Assembly: GCF_901000735.1 (NCBI RefSeq)
Contig: NC_081541.1
Location: 8,547,055-8,611,054, forward strand
Source of the DNA: Corylus avellana
Taxonomy: Eukaryota; Streptophyta; Magnoliopsida; Fagales; Betulaceae
DNA: 64,000 bases
Direction of reading: 5' to 3'
How positions within the stretch are numbered: the stretch's first letter is position 1; each line of letters opens with the position of its first letter. The notes under the pieces are model-generated. The model ran no database searches. It was not told where the DNA came from and was given only the letters and a program-made list of their open reading frames with translations. The position numbers were made by a program, and so were the translations under genes. Shown here one piece after another: positions 21,051-36,535 of this stretch.

Positions 21051-21536
21051 AGGATTGTGGAGAGTCTCATCAATTTTTTTGACTTTCAACTTAGGGCTAA
21101 TGAAAAACATGATGCTACCCTAGCATCTTATATATGTAGATGCTACTCAATAAATATGTTATATATATATATATATAGGGAGACCACACTCAAAAGGAAT
21201 ATTCTTCTCTTAGACCTTTTACAATTTTTTTTTTAAAAAAAATAATAATAATAATAAAACGAAAGACTTTTTGCTCCAATATTTTGGATAAAGTCTACTT
21301 ATGCTTAGCCAACAACTTGGCGTGTTCCAACTAGTTTTCATTTTAATTCCATGGCAAGCATCCCCTTATACCCCCTCAACTAGTTAACTTCTAGAGAATT
21401 TATTCTTATTCTTATTCTTTTTTCTAGGCTAAGTAATTTATTTCTATTCGTTTATTTAGTATATGTATCTCTCATTACTCTCTAAATTGATAGATCATTA
21501 TTCATGTAACGTTTTTAGATAGGTGGCAATTTAATA

Positions 21537-21548
21537 TGGTATCAGAGC
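21537..21548 (+). mobile_element. LTR-retrotransposon primer-binding site remnant
   Basis: TGGTATCAGAGC is the standard initiator tRNA-Met primer-binding site of plant Copia-type elements. An LTR should end just 5' of it, but I could not find a partner LTR or any gag/pol reading frame, so only a fragment remains. Surrounding 21050-22470 also holds (AT)n (21161-21176) and G-runs (22118-22131) but no genes. Confidence 0.45.
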
Positions 21549-21744
21549 GTCACGATGAGTTGGAATCGGATATTAGAGTTTACCCTGTTTCAATTAATAT
21601 TCTACATATTATCAAGGGTTGGATTAGAATTTATGGTGTAGGGGACGATTTAATATATATGTATATATATTGTGGGGTAAAATTTTAATTTTGAAAAGAT
21701 TATAGTGACATTTTTATAATAAAACAAATTGAAGAACACCTTGA

Positions 21745-22075
21745 GCCATTTAGGCCCCCCAAGTAGGCCTATACAAGTGGTAGCGGTTATTTACGCCAAA
21801 AATGCACCGTGGTAACTGCTTGTTAGGTCCTTTTGGGCCTCTTTTTATGGCATGTTTTAGATGGTTTTAGGACTGTTTTGAGCCAATTTTAGGATTTTGA
21901 TACGAAATCCTATAACAAAATAATGTTGTTTTGCTATACTATTTCTATATATATATTATATATAAGGGTACCACATCTGCTTACCCTACTACCAGTAACT
22001 GCACCACCCTAAGTAGTTAGCGGCTATTAACAGTTAATAATCGTTTGTCTGTATAATCCTATACTAAGTCTCAAG
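21745..22075. mobile_element. Probable MITE related to the 49688 element
   Basis: Contains TAGCGGTTATT and, near the other end, GTTAGCGGCTATTAACAGTTAATAA, the same wording as the hAT-like foldback at 49688-50560. Outer ends CCTATACAAGTGG and CTGTATAATCCTAT are roughly inverted. Confidence 0.4.
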
Positions 22076-22590
22076 GTAGTTACGCCCTTGCGTGTTGGGT
22101 TTCACTTTTTTTTGGGAGGGGGGGAGGGGGGCTGTAAATTAATAGAGGAACAAAAAATAAAAACAATGAAAAAATAGGGACTTCTAGAATTATTTCTAAT
22201 AAAGAAATTGGAGGCAACTCACTTGTTGAATATAAATTTAAACGTACACGTAAGAAACAATGTTAGAACATTAATCTAAATAATTAAATTCATGATTTCT
22301 TATCTTATCCGCTTAATCAATCAGCTTTATGTTTCTTGTTTCCTTTGAAATCATTTCTCCATTTGCTTAGAGAGAAAGAAAGGAAAAAAAGTCTCTTCCC
22401 CTTTCTTTTCTAATTTTATGTAAAGAAAAATGGGTTTTTGTGATAAAACTTTTAGAGAGTGATTTTTTTTCCCTTTTTTTATTGTAACAAGAGATAAAAT
22501 GTGAAAGCAGTTTTAAATATTTTATATTTTGAATTATCTGAATATTCTTTTGCCTTTTGTTTTAAAAAAGAAACGTTGCCAAAGCTCTTG

Positions 22591-22591
<1 letters not shown>

Positions 22592-22638
<47 letters not shown>
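22592..22638. repeat. (AT)n microsatellite
   Basis: About 23 uninterrupted AT dinucleotides directly upstream of the segmental duplication. Confidence 0.9.
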
Positions 22639-22641
<3 letters not shown>

Positions 22642-22677
22642 ACATGTACACATAAAGAAAAAGAAAGAGGCAAAATG

Positions 22678-22739
22678 AAATTCGAATTAGTAACTTCGGT
22701 TTTATGAGGCGTAATTTTCAATCGATTGAACTACTTATC
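22678..22739 (-). mobile_element. tRNA-derived SINE-like fragment
   Basis: The reverse complement reads AAGTAGTTCAATCGATTGAA, then CGCCTCATAAAACCG, then CTAATTCGAATTTC. This matches the RNA polymerase III box A/box B layout of the better copy at 57003. The right part, with flank, is duplicated in tandem with a 66-bp period (22706-22771, 22772-22833). Confidence 0.6.
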
Positions 22740-23418
22740 AATACAGCTATTCTACGTGCGAGCGAGGGTTTGAGGCGTAATTTTCAGTCGATTGAATTAC
22801 CTATCATTACAGCTATTCTACGTGCGAGCGAGGGAACCGGCGAAGGTTGGTCATAATTAGGTGCACTCAACGGCAATAAAGTATAATTTATATTTTGAAA
22901 ATGTTGTACACGTGCAGACCGGAAATTCATTGACTTTGGAACTTTCTAATTTCTACAATGTTCCACTTGATCATGTGAAGCACGTATCATTACTTTTGGC
23001 TCATAAAACAAGTTACACCCACCATCTCACTTCCTTTTTGAATACTTTTAATTATTTAATCCAAATAATCTATAAATATTTTTATGCAATTTAGATTAAT
23101 AAACACAATTAATTAAACCTTCCCAAAATTGTTAGCCTTATTTTAGTAACTTGTGGTTTGAAGACTTAATTTAAATAATAATAATAATAAAATCGCACTG
23201 AAAAAAATATATGTATTTATTTTTAAATTGCACCGGTAACACTCCACAATCTAGTGGCTCAAACTTGCCTTGCATAATAAAACTCCTCTAATTGTGATTA
23301 GAGTGATAATTAGTCAACGTAAAATCAGAATTACGTACGAACCACATAAATAAACACATGCAAGCACGTAGCCTAGGCCCAAAAATGCAAAGCAATCATG
23401 CTTTTTTTTTTTTTTTAG

Positions 23419-23892
23419 AAGAAATTTCACTTTAGACCCCTAAACTATATCACGTAATTTGATATACCCTCCCGAACTTTGAAACCTCTCAATTTGGATC
23501 TCAAAACTTTCAATTGCAATCAATTTGAATATCTTCGTCAAATTTTAAAAGTTAAAAGTGATACAATGGCGTTTATACCTTTAAATTTTTTTATAAAATT
23601 TCAAATTTACCCTTAATTTAAAATTAATTTTTTAAAAAAAACATATTATAAAAAAGAAAATCACAAGGTGACCCACGGTTGGGCCACCTTGTGGCCTTTT
23701 TTTTCAATTTTTTTTAATAAAAATAAAATTAAAGGGTAATTTTGTCTTTTTATGTGTTTTAATGGCAAAAAATTGACAGAAGAGTTCAAATTGATTGCAA
23801 TTGAAAGTTTGGAGGTCCGAATTGAGAGGTTTCAAAGTTCAGGAGTATATGAAATCGTGTGATAGTTCAGGGGTCTAAAGTGAAATTTTCCT
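23419..23892. mobile_element. Foldback MITE with ~110-bp inverted arms
   Basis: The left arm GAAATTTCACTTTAGACCCC (23421) and onward is the inverse of the right arm ending GGGGTCTAAAGTGAAATTTT. Pairing continues through CTTTGAAACCTCTCAATT and CAATTGCAATCAATTTGAA. The core has GGTGACCCACGG...GGGCCACCTTG. A 5'-shortened copy is at 27687-28192. Confidence 0.85.
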
Positions 23893-24404
23893 TTCTTTTT
23901 ATGTAGTGTGTTATTATTATTATTTTTAAAAATATGATAAACATAATTTCATATAGAAAAGAAATATTTTATAACAAAATATGTGTATTACAAAAATATG
24001 TCTATCAAACTTTATAAATATGTTGATACTAGTAAAAACGAAGTATTTAAAATTGCAGCCTGTATTCTTTAGAAATACTTTTGGGTAATTTTCTTTTTAA
24101 TATAGACAAATACAAAAACAAAACCAAAATTTATGGCCATCATGAACAGTTAAATTGACAAGTGTGAAGAGATGTGGTACAGAGTTGCTGAAAGCAGTTG
24201 TCTAGAGAAGATGTGGAGAGATTTTCTGAAAATGAAAGAGAGGCAGGTGAATATAATGCTCCTTCCATTAAATGCCAAACAAGGGCTTATCAGTGATGGT
24301 GATTGAGTTAGATTTATGAACCAGAAAAATGATTATCTCTATTTTAAATCTCTTCTATTTTTTTTCGGTTAGTACATTTAGGAAAGTAGTATTGTTCAAA
24401 AAGA

Positions 24405-24583
24405 AAAAATGCTAAGTGTTCTTCTAGTATTCTCATGATATTTTTCCAACTGTGATATGACTTTTAAAATTATCGTTAAATTTAAAATTATCATTATTGA
24501 CTTTTAATCTATTGATAATTTTAAAAGCAACATCATAGTTTGGATGACATAAGAATAATACTAGAAGAACACCTAGCATTTTC
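24405..24583. mobile_element. Small foldback MITE (ATGCTA.GTGTTCTTCTAGTATT family)
   Basis: Arms AAAAATGCTAAGTGTTCTTC and the complement ending GAAGAACACCTAGCATTTT. The interior is also palindromic (ATGACTTTTAAAATTATC / GATAATTTTAAAAG). Second copy at 28690-28868 in unit 2. Confidence 0.85.
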
Positions 24584-24756
24584 AATCCAAAAATTTTAAC
24601 ATCAAAAAAATTTGGATAATTTTGCCATTTTAAATGCACTAACGGGAAGAAATTAAGAGAATTTGAAATGGAGATAATCATTTTTCATGTCGTTTAAGAG
24701 GCAAGTGGTGTATTCAAGATGCCTCAAATATAGCTAAGCGTTATTATACCTCCGAT

Positions 24757-24894
24757 ATTTCAGTTCATTTGAACCGAAGAATATCCAGTTAGTTATATTA
24801 GACGATTATGTTTGTTCCTTCTAAAAATAAAAAAGATAAAAATATCCATTAAATATAACTAACTAGATATTATTCGATTCAAATGAACTGAAAA
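24757..24894. mobile_element. Small foldback MITE (TTTCAGTTCATTTGAA family)
   Basis: Arms TTTCAGTTCATTTGAACCGA and TTCGATTCAAATGAACTGAAA, with ATCCAGTTAGTTATATT and AATATAACTAACTAGAT further in. Second copy at 29043-29180. Confidence 0.85.
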
Positions 24895-26208
24895 GAATTT
24901 TGTTCCGGACCGCATGCTCTAAAAACATACTTCAGATTAATGAAAGAATTCCGTTCAAGCAAATTTAAAGAAAAACTTCGTCATTAATTGGAGGCCAATG
25001 TTGTCAAAGTGTTGAGTAAGATACGTTTAGTAACATATCTTAGTTGATAGTTAAGTAAACTATATGTGTGATTTTTTTATATGAAAGCTACAAATGCAAG
25101 CATAGCATTAATGGTGAAAGTGGAAAAACAAAGATAACGTTAGCTTTGAGACAAACTCAAAAAGTAGTAGAAAGAAGAAATGGACAACCAAAGATACATT
25201 ATATGGCCGGTGGCCGGTGGATTTATTTTTTCCGGCCCATGTTTGCCGATTGATTGCATCACGAGATTCACGACGAGGAACAACTTAGGAACACGTGGAG
25301 CAGCCAATAGATAGGGATTTTTTTAAAGATGTCTCACCAGAAAAAAGTAGTACAATAATGTTGGTTTGATGAATAATATATAAAAAGGAGGTCATCATTT
25401 TAACAATCCACATCCTTAATTCTTAATCCTTATCTAAATGAAAAGGGGTAGAAAGCCAAATAATAAAAAATTTTCTGAATTCATTTGTTTGGCCTTCTAA
25501 AACTTCTCTATCCAAATACTTGGTCAATTAAAAGAATCTTAACCCCCCCCAAAAAAAAAAAAAAATGGAAGATGGATTTTTTTTTTTTTTTTTGTTCGGC
25601 CGAGTTGGAAAAAATATTGACATCTGTCGGACCATGTGATTTTCACATGTAGTTTTAATAGGATTAACCAATCGCACGCATTCTTATATACATTTTTATG
25701 TATTTTAACCGAAATTTGTATCCAAGAAATTTCTTTATACTCAATTTGACAGAAAATTTTATCATAATATAAAAAGCATTTACACTAATCAATTGAGACA
25801 AACCCTAAAGAAATAAAGCACCAATTAGTCAAAAAAAAAAAAAAAAAAAAAGTCCATAATTTATAAAAAGAAAATAGTGGAGAATAGGAAGTTTCCCGGT
25901 GACTTGCCAACGTCATCCACTAAAGAAATTTCCATAGTACCATGTAATTTCCGCGCTTCCACTACGGGTAGGGGCACGGAATTTCCATACTACCATGTAA
26001 TATGGATTTTTATATTAAAAATTATGTGAGTAATACTATTTAATAAATTGATATAAAATTAAATTAACGTAATAATGAAAATCTGTTTTTTTTTTTAATT
26101 AATAAAAATTTTAATTTTTATTGTCACATAATTAAATTATACTACAATCCATTTAATTTAACAAGAAGCTTGGATAAAAACTTAAATAACTGTCTCAAAT
26201 GGGTAATT

Positions 26209-26262
26209 TAATCAGTTGAAGATTGCGCCTTATAAAACGGAGATCTCCAAATAACCTATTTG
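26209..26262 (+). mobile_element. SINE-like fragment at end of unit 1
   Basis: GTAATTTAATCAGTTGAAGA and CGCCTTATAAAACGGAGATC match the 57003 SINE-like element on the + strand; box B is lost. Its equivalent in unit 2 is at 30546. Confidence 0.5.
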
Positions 26263-26394
26263 GTAGGAATGATATTAATATTAGTCAATGATAAAGAAAT
26301 AAATCAATTTTTTAATTCAAAGCTGACATGGATCAATGCAACCATGATTAAGGAAGGTTAAGATGATTAACATTAATAATAATAATAATAATAA

Positions 26395-26456
26395 AATTCG
26401 AACTAACAACCTCGATTTTATAAGACGTGATTTTCAGTTGATTGAATTACCCATCA
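26395..26456 (-). mobile_element. tRNA-derived SINE-like fragment at start of unit 2
   Basis: The reverse-strand copy equivalent to 22678-22739: AATTCGAACTAACAACCTCG, then TTTATAAGACGTGATTTTCA on the + strand. Confidence 0.6.
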
Positions 26457-26765
26457 ATACGGCTATTCTACGTGCGAGGGTAACGGCGAGGGTTGGTCAT
26501 AATTAGGTGCACTCAACGGCAATAAAGTATAATTTATATTTTGAAAATGTTGTGCACGTGCAGACCGGAAATTCATTGACTTTGGAACTTTCTAATTTCT
26601 TCAATGTTCCACTTGATCACGTGAAGCACGTATCATTACTTTTCGCCGATAAAACAAGTTACACACTACTTACACCCACCATCTCGCTTCCTTTTTTTAA
26701 TACTTTTAATTATTTAATCCAAATAATCTATAAATATTTTATGCAATTTAGATTAATAAACACAA

Positions 26766-27335
26766 AGGTTAAATATCTAATACCCGCTGGAGTTTGACAA
26801 TTTTATTTTTATTTCATTGGGGTTTCATTTTTATCACAGGAGATCATTGTGGTTTTGATAAATGACCAAGTTAGTCCATCCGTTAGTTGACCTAACAGAA
26901 TTCCACGTGGACCAATCAAATGTTAACATGTGACATCTACTTAATTTTTTTTAAAATTAAAAAAAAAAAATGTATTTTCTTTTTTTTTTTTTAAATAAAA
27001 AAAAAACAAAAAAGAAAAGAAAAGGAAAAAAAATTGGAGGTGGCTCTGGGTGCCCAACCACCCCCAGTGGGTACTGGGGGTGGGTTTCGGCCACCCCCTT
27101 GGGCACCAACGAGGTGGCCGAGCCACCCCCAAGTTTTTTTTTTTTTTAATAAAAAATTAAGTATGTGCCACGTGTCAACATCTGATTGGTCCACGTGTAA
27201 TTCCGTTATATCAACTAACGGATGGACTAACTTGGTCATTTATCAAAACCACAGGGATCTCCTGTGATAAAAATGAAACCCCAGGGAGGTAAAAATAAAG
27301 TTGTCAAACCCCATGAGGTATTAGGTATTTAACCC
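26766..27335. mobile_element. Mutator-like foldback element with 9-bp target duplication
   Basis: Flanked by TAAACACAA at 26757-26765 and 27336-27344. Its termini are AGGTTAAATATCTAATACC and the complement of GGTATTAGGTATTTAACCC, with inverted arms of about 180 bases (including TTAGTCCATCCGTTAGTTGA / TCAACTAACGGATGGACTAA). The centre is a second palindrome rich in GGTGGC/GCCACCCC (27039-27128). Nine-base duplications are typical of Mutator-superfamily insertion. No transposase is encoded. Confidence 0.88.
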
Positions 27336-27686
27336 TAAACACAATTAATTAAACCTTCCCAAAATTGTTAGCCTTATTTTAGTAACTTGTGGTTTGAAGA
27401 CTTAATTTAAATAATAATAATAATAATAATAATAAAATCGCACTGAAAAAATATATGTATTTATTTTGAAATTGCACCGGTAACACTCCACAATCTAGTG
27501 GCTCAAACTTGCCTTGTCTAATAAAACTCCTCAAGTTGTGATTAGAGTGATAATTAGTCAACGTAAAATCAGAAATACGTACGAACCACATAAATAAACA
27601 CATGCAAGCACGTAGCCTAGGCCCAAAAATGCAAAGCAATCATGCTGCTTTTTTTTTTTTTTTTTTTTTATTATTTTTTTTTTTTA

Positions 27687-28192
27687 GGAATAGACCCCTG
27701 AACTATACCACACGATTTCATATACCCTCGTGAACTTTGAAACCTCTCAATTTGAATTCTTAAACTTTAGATTGCAATCAATTTAAACCCTTCTGTCAAA
27801 TTTTAAAGGTTAAAAGTGATACAATGACGTTTATACCTCTGAATTTTTTTTATTATAAAATTTCAAATTTACTCTTAATTTAAAATTAAATTTTTTAAAA
27901 ATATATTATAAAAAATAAAATCACAAGGTGACTCACAGTTGGGCCACCTTACCCTTCAGTTTTCGTTTTATTAAAAAAAAAAAAATTGAAAAAAAAGGGC
28001 CTCAAGTCTTTTTATGTGTTTTAACAACAAAAATTAACGTAAGGGTTCAATATTTTTTTTTTGACATGTCCGCACAAGAGATGTTCAAATTGATTGCAAC
28101 TAAAAGTTCAAGGGTCCGAATTTAGAGGTTTCAAAGTTCGAAAAAGTATATCAAATCGCGTGATAGTTCAAGAGTTTAAAGTGAAGTTTTCT
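27687..28192. mobile_element. Foldback MITE, copy of 23419 in unit 2
   Basis: The left arm begins at TAGACCCCTGAACTAT because the outer bases are replaced by a T-run; the right arm is complete to GTGAAGTTTTC. Confidence 0.8.
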
Positions 28193-28689
28193 CTTCTTCT
28201 TATGTAGTGTGTTATTATTATTTAAAAAAAAATGATAAACATAATTTCATGTAGAAAATAAATATTTTATAACAAAATATGTGTATTACAAAAATATATC
28301 TATCAAACTTTATAAATATGTTGATACTAGTAAAAAACGAAGTATTTAAAATTGCAGCCTGTATTCTTTTAGAAATACTTTTGGGTAATTTTCTTTTTAA
28401 TATAGACAAATACAAAAACAAAAACAAAATTTATGGCCATCATGAACAGTTATATTGACAAGTGTGAAGAGATGTGGTACAAAGTTACTGAAACCAGTTG
28501 TCTAAAGATGTGGAGAGATTTTCTGAAAATGAAAGAGAGGTGAGTGAATATGATGCTCCTTCCATTAAATGCCAAACAAGGGCTTATCAGTGATGGTGAT
28601 TGAGTTAGATTTATGAACCAGAAAAATGATTATCTCCATTTTAAATCTCTTCTATTTTTTACATTTAGGAAAGTAGTATTGTTCAAAAA

Positions 28690-28868
28690 GAAAAATGCTA
28701 AGTGTTCTTCTAGTATTCTCATGATATTTTTTCAACTGTTATATGACTTTTAAAATTATCGTTAAATTTAAAATTATTATTATTGACTTTTAATCTATTG
28801 ATAATTTTAAAAGTCACATCATAGTTTGGATGACATAAAAATAATACTAGAAGAACACCTAGCATTTT
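28690..28868. mobile_element. Small foldback MITE, copy of 24405
   Basis: The same arms and centre as 24405-24583, carried by the segmental duplication. Confidence 0.85.
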
Positions 28869-29042
28869 CCATCCAAAAATTTTAACATCAAAAAAATTTG
28901 GATAATTTTGCCATTTTAAATGCACTAACGGGAAGAAATTAAGAGAATTTGAAATGGAGATAATCATTTTTCATGTCGTTTAAGAGGCAAGTGGTGTATT
29001 CAAGATGCCTCAAATATAGCTAAGCATTATTATACCTCCGAT

Positions 29043-29180
29043 ATTTCAGGTCATTTGAACCGAAGAATATCCAGTTAGTTATATTAGACGATTATGTTTG
29101 TTCCCTCTAAAAATAAAAAAGATAAAAATATCCATTAAATATAACTAACTAGATATTATCCGATTCAAATGAACTGAAAA
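29043..29180. mobile_element. Small foldback MITE, copy of 24757
   Basis: The same arms as 24757-24894, with one arm base changed (TTTCAGGTCATTTGAA). Confidence 0.85.
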
Positions 29181-29745
29181 TGATTTTGTTCCGGATCGCA
29201 TACTCCAAAAACATACTTCAGATTAATGAAAGAATTCCGTTCAAGCAAATTTAAAGAAAAACTTCGTCATTAATTGGAGGCCAATGTTGTCAAAGTGTTG
29301 AGTAAGACATGTTTAGTAACATATATTAGTTGATAGTTAAGTAAACTATATGTGTGATTTTTTTTATATGTAAGCTACAAATGCAAGCATAGCATTAATG
29401 GTGAAAGTGGAAAAACAAAATAACGTTAGCTTTGAGACAAACTCAAAAAGTAGTTGAAAGATGAAATGGACAACCAAAGATACATTATATGGCCAGTGGC
29501 CGGTGGATTTATTTTTTCCTGCCCATGTTTGCCGATTGATTGCATCACGACGAGGAACAACTTAGGAACACGTGGAGCAGCCAATAAATAGGGATTTTTT
29601 TTGAAGGAGATGTCTCACCAGAAAAAAGTAGTACAATAATGTTGGTTTGATGAATAATATATAAAAAGGAGGTCATCATTTTAACAACCCACGCAAAAGA
29701 TGTGCTATATAGTCTTCTTTAATCCTTAATCATTAATCTTTATCC

Positions 29746-29932
29746 AAATAGAAAGTGTTGGAAAGTCAAATAAATAAACTTAGAAAAAATTTTAAATTGA
29801 CATAGCAAAGATTTTTAAATTAAAAAAATTTAATTATCTCTCTCTTATCTGCGACTTACGGTCTGCCAGACTAGTTTAAAATTTTTTCTGAGTTAATTTG
29901 TTTGGCTTTCTAGCATTTCTCTATCCAAATAC
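29746..29932. mobile_element. MITE (GTCAAA.AAATAA...TTTGGCT family)
   Basis: AAAGTCAAATAAATAAACTTAGAAAAA on the left is roughly inverse to AATTTGTTTGGCTTTCTAGC on the right. The same family occurs at 44256-44437; unit 1 holds only a fragment. Confidence 0.55.
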
Positions 29933-30545
29933 TTGGACAATTAAAAGAATCTTAACCCCAAAACAAAAAAACAAAAAAACATGGAAGATAGATTTTTTTT
30001 TGTTGGCCGAGTTGGAAAAAATATTGACATCTGTCCGAACATGTGATTTTTACATGCAGTTTTAATAGGATTAACTAATGGCACACATTCTTATATACAT
30101 TTTTATGTATTTTAACTGAAATTTGTATCCAAGAAATTTCTTTATACTCAATTTGACCGAAAATTTTATCATAATATAAAAAGCATTTACACTAATCAAT
30201 TGAGACAAACCCTAAAGAAATAAAGCACCAATTAGTCACAAAAAAAAAAAAAAAAATGTCCAAAATTTATAAAAAAGAAAATAGTGGAGAATAGGAAGTT
30301 TCCTGGTGACTTGCCAACGTCATCCACTAAAGAAATTTCCATAGTACCATGTAATATAGATTTTTAAATTAAAAATTAAGCAAGGAATACTATTTAATAA
30401 ATTGATATAAAATTAAATTAACGTAATAATAAAAATCTGTTTTTTTTTTAATTAATAAAAAATTTAATTTTTATTGTCACATAATTAAATTATACTACAA
30501 TCCATTTAATTTAACAAGAAGCTTGGATAAAAACTCAAATAACTG

Positions 30546-30605
30546 TTTCTAAAAGGCAGTTCAATCGGCTAGAAATCACGCCTTATGAAACGGAGATCTC
30601 CAAAT
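30546..30605 (+). mobile_element. SINE-like fragment at end of unit 2
   Basis: GCAGTTCAATCGGCTAGAAA and CGCCTTATGAAACGGAGATC match box A and the anticodon-arm region of the 57003 element. Confidence 0.55.
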
Positions 30606-30740
30606 AACCTATTTGGTAGGAAATGGTATTAATATTAGTCAATTGATAAAGAAATAAATCAATTTTTTAATCCACAGCTGACGTGGATCATTGCAGCCAT
30701 GATTAAGGAAGGGTTAAGATGATTAGCAATAATAATAATA

Positions 30741-31215
30741 GAAAAGGCGCGCGTGGGACAACGTGGTAAAAGAAGCGCGACTGGTGTGAGGTGGCAGAGG
30801 TAGAAATTGAATTGAATTTTGTTTGGCAAAGAAGAAAGAGAGAAAGAGAATGAGATGACATGCAAAAAGATATGCGTTATTCGTTAAACTTATACCCGTG
30901 TTAATCGGAATCCTTCCTTGTAGGGGAGGGGTTAATTACTATTATCTTTAATTAAATAAATATATAATTATAGGAATTGTATAATACTATTTTTTGCATA
31001 AATACTTATGTTAATTAAGCGCACAATTGCGTTCAAAGATAAGAGCAAAGACAGCTTCTGGCTTGGGAAACAACCAGGAGGGAGCAGGAGAAGGCCGTTT
31101 TGATTAGACTCGCTAACTCAATTCTAGACTTATTCTTAAGAGTCTGATCAAAACCGCCGTACGCTTCAACGGTTTCAAATCAGGAGCCGGGATTTAACAG
31201 AGAGATTGCGTTTAC
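30741..31215 (+). promoter_or_regulatory. 5' region of the CIPK gene with leader hairpin
   Basis: Upstream region with GC-rich words (GGCGCGCGTGG at 30746-30756) and GAGA repeats. Just before the start codon, GGCCGTTTTGATTAGACTC (31093-31111) pairs with GAGTCTGATCAAAACCGCC (31140-31158), a 19-base stem with two mismatches and a 28-base loop. If the transcript begins upstream, this hairpin lies in the 5' leader. Confidence 0.55.
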
Positions 31216-35263
<4,048 letters not shown>

Positions 35264-36535
35264 GTGCGAGTGATGGGTACTTGTTGGGTCAGACATCGGA
35301 TATTAGCCTCTTCTTGCAGAGAAATGAACTTAGAACCCCAAGCAATGTAGTTCATGAGTATCTTTATCTCTGTTACATCTCTGTACAGTTCAAAATAGCC
35401 TCATATTTATATTCAAGTTGTATAGAATTGTTCAAGTTGTATAGAATTGCAGAACCAATTATGTTGCAGGACATAAAATCCTCTGTTTATAATAGCAATT
35501 TTTTATACGAATTTTCTTCTTTTGTATCGATGAACTTACACTCTGGCTTTGGTTTCAGTTTCATGTTTCCAAATGGATTTTGGTGAGAAGGGGGATGATT
35601 AATTGTTCATTTGAGACCCACCTTGCCACCCTGCTCATGGCCTCTTCTGCATGGTGTTATATATTATGACATAATGACAGTGAAAAACGGTTTAAACCCC
35701 AAACAAACACACCTAAATCAAAATCAATCGACAAAACTCCAGCATATAAGTGCATTAACTATAAAGATAATGTGCATGGATTTTTGCTTACCAAGTGGGA
35801 AACTTTTGAACGACTCTTCAAAAGAAAAATCACTCACTCTGAAAGGCACTCAGCCACCACCAGCAAATTTCACCATAACATATTAAGTACTCACAAAGTC
35901 TGTAGATCCAAATCAAGGCTTGTAATCTCATAAGTGATGCACTTGATCTCCCTTTCAAAACAGCTCCAAAACTCTTGCCTTTTTTTTCAGTGACTTGCCA
36001 CGAACTCATCAATCTCTAGAACTCCAGCTCTGATGAACTCTTCACTCATCAACCAAATACCAACACTCAAAAGAGAATCAAGGATTTTCATAGTAGTTGG
36101 GTAGCAGGGAAGGTTAAGCTTATGAAAAGGAAGAGGTTCTCTCTCTTAGGGCTTTCAGGATTTCACTCTATTTTCTCTCTTTATAAACAAAAATATTAGT
36201 GTAAAGCATGATATTTATAGGTAGGGGAACAATTTGGGTTGATTAAGGAATCCTATTTAAAACAAAATTAAAACCCCATAAACTCGGCCGAGTGAAGGTC
36301 GAAGAAGTTTCTATTTGAGCTCATTGAAGTGACTGTTGCAACTGTTGCGCAAGTGAATGAGCAAAGTTTTGGGTTCTTCATGAAACTTGTATGCTACAGC
36401 ATGAGCCGAGTGAGTCCTCTTAAGTCTTAAATAAATTCCAAACCAGACTCGACTCTAAACTCTACTACTATTAACTACAACCCAAATAACCTATATTTCT
36501 CATCGCCTAACCTATCTCATAAGAAATCTTGTTAG
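35264..36535. other. 3' flank of CIPK, no gene recognised
   Basis: The kinase 3' region to about 35590, then ordinary AT-rich DNA. Short open frames here have no recognisable content. Confidence 0.4.

Larger units (their letters stand above)
22676..26393. repeat. Segmental tandem duplication, unit 1
   Basis: About 3.7 kb repeated directly at 26394-30740. Landmarks pair as 22849/26496 (AATTAGGTGCACTCAACGGC), 24405/28690, 24757/29043, 25261/29543 and 26161/30511. It contains three foldback MITEs and no convincing gene; the short open frames at 22861 and 25068 are repeated but have no recognised homology. Unit 1 keeps the empty site of the element at 26766-27335 (TTAATAAACACAATTAATTA at 23095-23114). 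Confidence 0.9.
26394..30740. repeat. Segmental tandem duplication, unit 2
   Basis: The second copy of 22676-26393, joined to it at an (AAT)n run (26375-26393). It is longer because of a 570-bp foldback insertion (26766-27335) and an extra MITE at 29746-29932, of which unit 1 has only a short remnant near 25440-25510. Divergence is moderate, mostly single-base changes and homopolymer length. Confidence 0.9.

Noticed and set aside
21410..22130. Intact Copia LTR retrotransposon
   Set aside because: Only the primer-binding site motif is present; no paired LTRs, polypurine tract or protein domains.
22861..23094. Small open frame repeated at 26507
   Set aside because: Repeated because the whole segment is duplicated. 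The encoded peptide diverges at its end through indels and has no recognised homology, so repetition alone is not evidence of coding.
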